Source: Tomocerus qinae | Taxonomy: Eukaryota > Arthropoda > Collembola > Entomobryomorpha > Tomoceridae | Direction: 5' to 3' | Length of the DNA: 64,000 nucleotides | Assembly: GCA_020055645.1 (NCBI GenBank) | Contig: CM034549.1 | Coordinates: 27,549,930 to 27,613,929, forward strand | Shown: one piece after another, positions 63,980-64,000 of the stretch | How the letters are laid out: every line of letters begins with the position of its first letter | Position numbering within the stretch: the first letter of the stretch is position 1 | Made by a program: the position numbers and the translations under genes | Notes under the pieces: generated by a model | Seen by the model: only the letters and a program-made list of their open reading frames with translations | Databases searched by the model: none | Told to the model about the DNA's origin: nothing

Positions 63980-64000
63980 AAATAAGGAGAAACGACAGAA

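Noticed and set aside
1..64000. CRISPR arrays, tRNA or rRNA genes, bacterial operons
   Set aside because: No direct-repeat spacer arrays, no tRNA-like A/B boxes noticed by eye, and the gene structure is clearly that of an intron-bearing animal genome. A tRNAscan run would be the decisive test for tRNAs.

Overview
The window is animal nuclear DNA from an arthropod, probably a hexapod. It is AT-rich, has spliceosomal genes with short GT-AG introns (mostly about 60-200 bp), and carries arthropod-type genes: a divergent ionotropic receptor, insect-type fatty acid synthases, and a pacifastin-like peptide. A springtail-like basal hexapod is possible, but that is inference. No tRNA, rRNA, CRISPR array, prokaryotic operon or intact transposase gene was recognised. 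All gene models were built by hand from reading frame, splice sites and family conservation.

Layout, left to right. 2.2-4.2 kb (+): CFAP45, an axonemal microtubule inner protein. 6.1-7.6 kb (+): a Josephin-domain deubiquitinase of JOSD1/2 type with long low-complexity extensions. 9.3-11.6 kb (-): a divergent ionotropic (chemosensory) receptor. 14.4-14.8 kb (+): a two-exon secreted cysteine-rich peptide with pacifastin-like spacing. 14.8-22.1 kb: a large gene-poor stretch. 22.1-23.2 kb (+): a five-exon gene for an unrecognised 136-aa protein with a degenerate EF-hand-like start and a clear TATA box. 23.7-24.2 kb: a TTAA-flanked piggyBac-like MITE. 24.6-27.0 kb (+): an ADAM10-like protein with a mutated zinc-protease motif. 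27.1-34.9 kb (-) and 40.2-47.6 kb (-): two tandem paralogous type I fatty-acid-synthase/FAS-like megasynthases (KS-AT-DH-pseudoME-ER-KR-ACP), both ending just after the ACP with no thioesterase. 36.9-39.8 kb (+): a complete carotenoid oxygenase of BCO1/RPE65/ninaB type lying between the two synthases. 50.1-53.0 kb (-): IFT46, an intraflagellar transport subunit. 55.2-58.3 kb (-): a PLD3/4-type transmembrane phospholipase D-family exonuclease. 58.3-64 kb: gene-poor, ending in a 16-bp minisatellite with an alternating two-unit pattern.

The most distinctive region is the synthase-carotenoid oxygenase-synthase block. The two synthases have nearly superimposable exon structures, strongly uneven divergence (an almost identical ER/KR tract next to quite diverged segments, suggesting gene conversion), one intron present in only one copy, and no thioesterase. 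They could make a lipid or polyketide-like product released by another enzyme. A functional link to the carotenoid oxygenase is speculation based only on position. CFAP45 and IFT46 imply that the organism builds motile and/or sensory cilia.
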